The notes under the pieces were generated by a model. That model was given only the letters and a program-made list of their open reading frames with translations, did no database searches and was not told the origin of the DNA. 64,000 nt of DNA, from contig SZWC01004879.1 of NCBI GenBank assembly GCA_023375785.1, positions 68,432 through 132,431 on the forward strand. Reading direction: 5' to 3'. The DNA comes from Penium margaritaceum. Taxonomy: Eukaryota > Streptophyta > Zygnematophyceae > Desmidiales > Peniaceae. Within the stretch, counting starts at the first letter, position 1; every line of letters begins with the position of its first letter. This document shows positions 59,601-64,000 of the stretch, piece by piece. The position numbers were made by a program, and so were the translations under genes.

Positions 59601-62306
59601 GTTGACCACACATAGTGGACTTATTTGGTCGTAGTCAGTGACATATGCATATTCTGGTTGGTCACTGTGCACGCTAGCCATACTGTGCCACTGCTTGTTG
59701 AAGGTCATTGTACTTGCTAGTTTATAACTAGTGGTCCCAACCCATTGTTTTCCCATCTGACCATTTGTGACTCGTGTTATGCGTTTTCAACGTTGACCAC
59801 ACACTGTGAAATTCTTTTGGTCATGGTTAGTGACATATGCATACTTTGGTTGGTCACTGTCTATTGAAGCCACATTGTGCCACTACATATTGAAGGTATT
59901 TGTACTTGCTAGTTGATACCTAGTATTCACAAACCATTACCTTCCACCCTGACCATTTGTGACTCGTGTTATGAGTTGTCAAAGTTTACCACACTTAGTG
60001 ACAGTATTTGGTCATGGTGAGCGACATATGCCTACTTTGGTTGGTCATCGTGCATAGTCTCCACACCGTGTCACAATGTATTGAAGCCCCCTGTGCTTGC
60101 TATTTGATACTTGGTGTTCCCAGACCATTCTTTCCCCCTCTGACCATTTGTGACTCGTATTATGAGTTGTCAGCGTCGACAACACAGAGCGGATTTCTTT
60201 GGTCAAAGGCAGTACATATGCCTACTTTGGTCGGTCATTGTACATGGTAGCCACACCGTGCTACTACTGACTGAAGGTCGTTGTATTTGGTAGTTGAGAA
60301 CCGATATCTCCATAGCATTGTTTCATCTCCTGGCCGTTTGTGACTCGCGTTATGGTTGGTCAACATTGACCACCCATATCGAAATTCTCTGGACATCATC
60401 TGACATATGCCTAGTCTGGTTGTTTGTTGTGCATATTAGCCACACCGTGCCACTACGTGTTGAAGTTCTTTGTCCTTTCTAGTCAATACATAGGCTTCTT
60501 AAACCATTGTCTCTCCCTCTGATCATTTGTCACTCGTGTTACGAGTTATCGATGTTGACCACACATAGTGGACTCATTCAGTCTCAGTCAGTGACGTATG
60601 CATCCTTTGGTTGGTCACTGTGCACGCTAGCCATACCGTGCCATTGGTTGTTGAAGGTCTTTGTACTTGCTAGTTGATAACTGGTATTCCAAGACCATTG
60701 TTTTCCCCTCTGACCATTTGTGACTCATGTTATGCGTTTTCAACGTTGACCACACACTATGAAATTCTTTTGGTCATGGTTGCTGACATATGCATACTTT
60801 GGTTGGTCACTGTGCATTGAAGCCACATTGTGCCACTACATATTGAAGGTACTTGTACTTGCTAGTCGATAACTAGTATTCACAAACCATTACCTTCAAA
60901 CCTGACCATTTGTGACCCGTGTTATTAGTTGTCAAAGTTTACCACACTTAGTGACATTATTTGGTCATGATCAGTGACATATGCCTACTTTGGTTGGTCA
61001 TCGTGCATGGTCTCCACACCGTGCCACAACATATTGAAGCCCCTTGTACTTGCTATGTGATACTTGGTATTCCCAAACCATTGTTTCCCCCTTTGACCAT
61101 TTGTGACTCGTGTTATGAGTTGCTAGCGTTGACCATACAAAGCAGATTTCTTTGGTCAAAGGCAGTACATATGCCTACTTTGGTCAGTCATTGTGCATGG
61201 TAGACACACCGTGCTACTACTGACCGAAGGTCGTTGTACTTGGTAGTTGAGAACCGATATTCCCATGGCATTGTTTCCTCTCCTGACCGTTTGTGACTCG
61301 TGTTATGGTTGGTCAACGTTGACCACCCATATTGAAATTCTCTGGACATCATCTCACATATGCCTAGTCTGGTTGTTTGGTGTGCATATTAGCCACACCG
61401 TGCCACTACGTATTGAAGTTCTTTGTCCTTTCTAGTCAATACATGGGCTTCTTAAACCATTGTCTCTCCCTCTGACCATTTGTGACTCGTGTTACGAGTT
61501 GTCAATGTTGACCACACATAGTGGAATTATTCGGTCGTAGTCAGTGACGTATGCATCCTTTGGTTGGTCACTGTGCACACTAGCCATACCGTGCCACTTC
61601 TTGTTGAAGGTCTTTGTACTTGCTAGTTGATAACTAGTGTTCCCAAACCATTGTTTTCCCCTCTGACAATTTGTGACTTATGTTATGCGTTTTCAACGTT
61701 GACCACACACTGTGAAATTCTTTTGGTCATGGTTTGTGACGTATGCATAATTTGGTTGGTCACTGTGCATTGAACCCACATTGTGCCACTACATATTGAA
61801 GGTATTTGCACTTGTTAGTCGATAACTAGTATTCACAAACCATTACCGTCCACCCTGCCCATTTGTGACTCGTGTTATGAGGTGTCAAAGTTTACCACAC
61901 TTAGTGACATTATTTGGTCATGGTCAGCGACATATGCCTACTTTGGTTGGTCATCGTGCATGGTCTCCACACCGTGCCACAGCGTATTGAAGCCCCTTGT
62001 GCTTGCTATTTGATACTTGGTGTTCCCAAACCATTGTTTCCCCCTCTGACCATTTGTGACTCGTATTATGAGTTGTCAACGTTGACCACACACAGCGGAT
62101 TTCTTTGGTCAAAGGCAGTACATATGCCTACTTTGGTCGGTCACTGTGCATGGTAGCCGCACCGTGCTACTACTGACTGAAGGTCGTTGTACTTGGTTGT
62201 TCAGAACCAATATTCGCATAGCATTGTTTCCTCTCCTGACCATTTTTGACTCGTGTTATGGTTGGTCAACGTTGACCACCCATATTGACAGTCCCTGGTC
62301 ATGATC
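53656..62306 (-). repeat. Satellite array, right block 3 (inverted), ending at the 20-bp minisatellite
   Basis: About nine HORs. Type-1 variants dominate 54-59.5 kb (gaagtgaaatttgttgg in D) and type-2 variants 59.8-61.8 kb. B/C monomers around 56.3-59.2 kb share a 3-base deletion (gactcgtatatgagttgtc), marking a locally homogenised family. The array stops inside monomer A at about 62,306 after ggtcatgatc. No gene is supported. Confidence 0.92.
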
Positions 62307-64000
62307 CTGTGTACCGTCTTTGGTTTACCCAGCTTTGGTTTCTTTGACCCGGCTTTGGTTTGTGTGACCCGTCTTTGTTTTCTACGACCTGGCTTTCGTT
62401 TCTGTGATCCGGCTTTGGTTTCTGTGAACCGGCTTTGGCTTCTGTGACTCGGCGTTCGTTTTTGTAACCCGGCTTTGGTTTCTGTGACCCGGCTTTGGTT
62501 TATGGGACCGTTTTTGGTTCATGTGACCCGGCTTTGGTTTCCGTGACCCGGCTTTGGTTTCTGTGACCCGGCTTTGGCTTCTGTGACCCGCCTTCTGTGA
62601 CCCGGCTATGGTTTCTGTGACTTGGCTTTGTTTCTGTGACCCGGCTTTGGTTTGTGTGACTTGGCGTTGGTTTCTGTGACCCGGCTTTGGTTTCTGTGAC
62701 CCTACTTTGGTTTCTATGACCCGGCTTTGGTTTCTGTGGCCTGCCTTTGCTTTCTGTGACCGAGCTTTGGGTTCTGTGACCCGGCTTTGTTTTCTGTGAC
62801 CCGGTTTTGGTTTCTGTGACCCGGCATTGGTTTCTGTGACTCGGCTTTGGTTTCGGTGACCCTACTTTGGTTTCTTTGACCTGGCTTTGGTTTATGTGAA
62901 CCAGCTTTGGTTTCTGTGACCCGGCTTGTGTTTCTCTGACCTGGCTTTGGTTATTGTGACCCAGCTTTGGTTTGTGTGACCCGGCTTTGCTTTCTGTGAC
63001 CTAGCTTTGTTTTATGTGACTCGGCTTTGGTTTCTGTGATCCGGCTTTGGCTGCTGTGACCCGGCTTTTGTTTCTGTGACCCGGCTTTGGTTTGTGTGAC
63101 CCTCATTTGGTTTATGTGACCCGGCGTTGATTTCTGTGACCCGGCTTTGGTTTCTCTGACCCGGGTTTCGTTTCCCTGGCCCAACTTTGGTTTCTGGGAT
63201 CCGGCCTTGGTTTATCCAGCTTTGGTTTCTTTGACCCGGCTTCGGTTTTTGTGACCCGTCTTCGGTTTCTATGACCCGGCTTTCGTTTATGTGACCCGGC
63301 TTTGCTTTCTATGACCCGGCTTTGGTTTCTATGACCCGGCTTTGGTTTCTCTGACCCGGCTTTGGTTAGTGTGACCAGGCCTTGGTTTATGTGACTCGGC
63401 TTTGGTGTCTGTGACCCGGCTTTGGTTTCTGGGACCCGCCGTTGGTTTTTGTGACCCGGCTTTGGTTTTTGTGACCCGGCTCGCGTTTGTGTGACCCGGC
63501 TTTGGCTTCTGTGATCCGGCTTTATATGACCCAGCTTTGGTTTCTGTGACCCGACTTTGGTTTATGTGACCCGACTTTGGTTTCTGTGTTCCGGCTTTGG
63601 TTTATGTGACCCAGCTTTTGTTTTGGTGACCCGCTTTGGTTTCTGTGACCCAGCTTTGGTTTCTGTGACCCGGCTCTGATTTCTGTGACCCGGCTTTGCT
63701 TTATGTGACCCGGCTTTGGTTTCTGTGACCCAGCTTGGTTTCTGTGACCCGGCTTTGCTTTCTATGACCCGACTTTGGTTTCTTTGACCCGGCTTTGGTT
63801 TCTGTGATTGGCTTAGCCTTTTGTGACGCGGCTTTGGTTTCTGTGACCGGGCTTTGGTTTGTGTGACCCGGTTTTGGTTTCTGTAACCCGGCTTTGGTTC
63901 CCGTGACCCGGCTTTGGTTTATGTGACCAGGCTTTGGTTTCTGTGACCCGGCTTTGGTTTCTGTGACCCGGCTTTGGTTTTTGTGACCCGGCTTTGGTTT
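62307..64000. repeat. 20-bp minisatellite, consensus ctttggtttctgtgacccgg
   Basis: About 85 tandem copies run to the window edge. Positions 9-15 of the unit vary most (tttctgtg, tttatgtg, tttgtgtg), while gacccggctttgg is stable. A few units are shortened, for example at 62,325, 62,590, 63,215 and 63,520. The shortened unit at 62,321 and the units after it resemble those at 63,208, hinting at an ~887-bp internal duplication. The sequence is unrelated to the 190-bp satellite. Because 20 is not a multiple of three, translation gives a 20-aa repeat cycling through all frames. I see no sign that it is coding. Confidence 0.92.

Noticed and set aside
62951-63184. 77-codon minus-strand frame in the minisatellite
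   Set aside because: A 20-bp repeat translates to a 20-aa cycle in any stop-free frame. It is interrupted soon on both sides.
62307-64000. CRISPR-like array
   Set aside because: The 20-bp units are directly tandem with no unique spacers, and the context is eukaryotic.

Overview
The window is eukaryotic and dominated by satellite DNA. There are no operons, ribosome-binding sites, phage or insertion-sequence genes. About 52 kb is one tandem satellite family built from ~190-bp monomers. Five monomer types (A-B-C-D-E) form a ~954-bp higher-order repeat (HOR). The family fills 1-41,014 in one orientation and 47,750-62,306 in the opposite orientation. By size I estimate about 41 HOR copies on the left and 13 on the right. 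The species cannot be read from the sequence. A large, repeat-rich genome, possibly of the green lineage (a charophyte such as Chara would fit), is only a guess.

Six copies of a ~480-bp non-satellite insert interrupt the arrays at ~5.4, 11.8, 35.4, 39.2, 50.9 and 53.4 kb. Each carries a tRNA-like pair of Pol III promoter boxes, so it looks like a SINE, followed by G-tracts with quadruplex potential. All copies sit in the same divergent satellite context, so one insertion appears to have been amplified together with the satellite.

A GC-rich gene island (about 41,015-47,749) lies where the two oppositely oriented arrays meet. It starts with an 87/90-bp coding minisatellite (29/30-aa Ala/Pro/Glu repeat). 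One reading frame then encodes nine C4-H-C3 (PHD-like) zinc modules between 42,927 and 45,485. In-frame stops and one frameshift break this frame, so it is a decaying gene, a multi-exon gene, or an unusual decoding case. A lysine/arginine-rich tract with interrupted frames follows (45,579-46,532). Next come a GT microsatellite and an intact ORF of unknown family (46,592-47,185).

The right end (62,307-64,000) is an unrelated 20-bp minisatellite. Unknown sequence is marked by a 952-bp N run (49,715-50,666) and two single Ns (1,246 and 32,933) that sit at jumps in monomer order. No reverse transcriptase, transposase, rRNA, canonical tRNA or CRISPR array was recognised.
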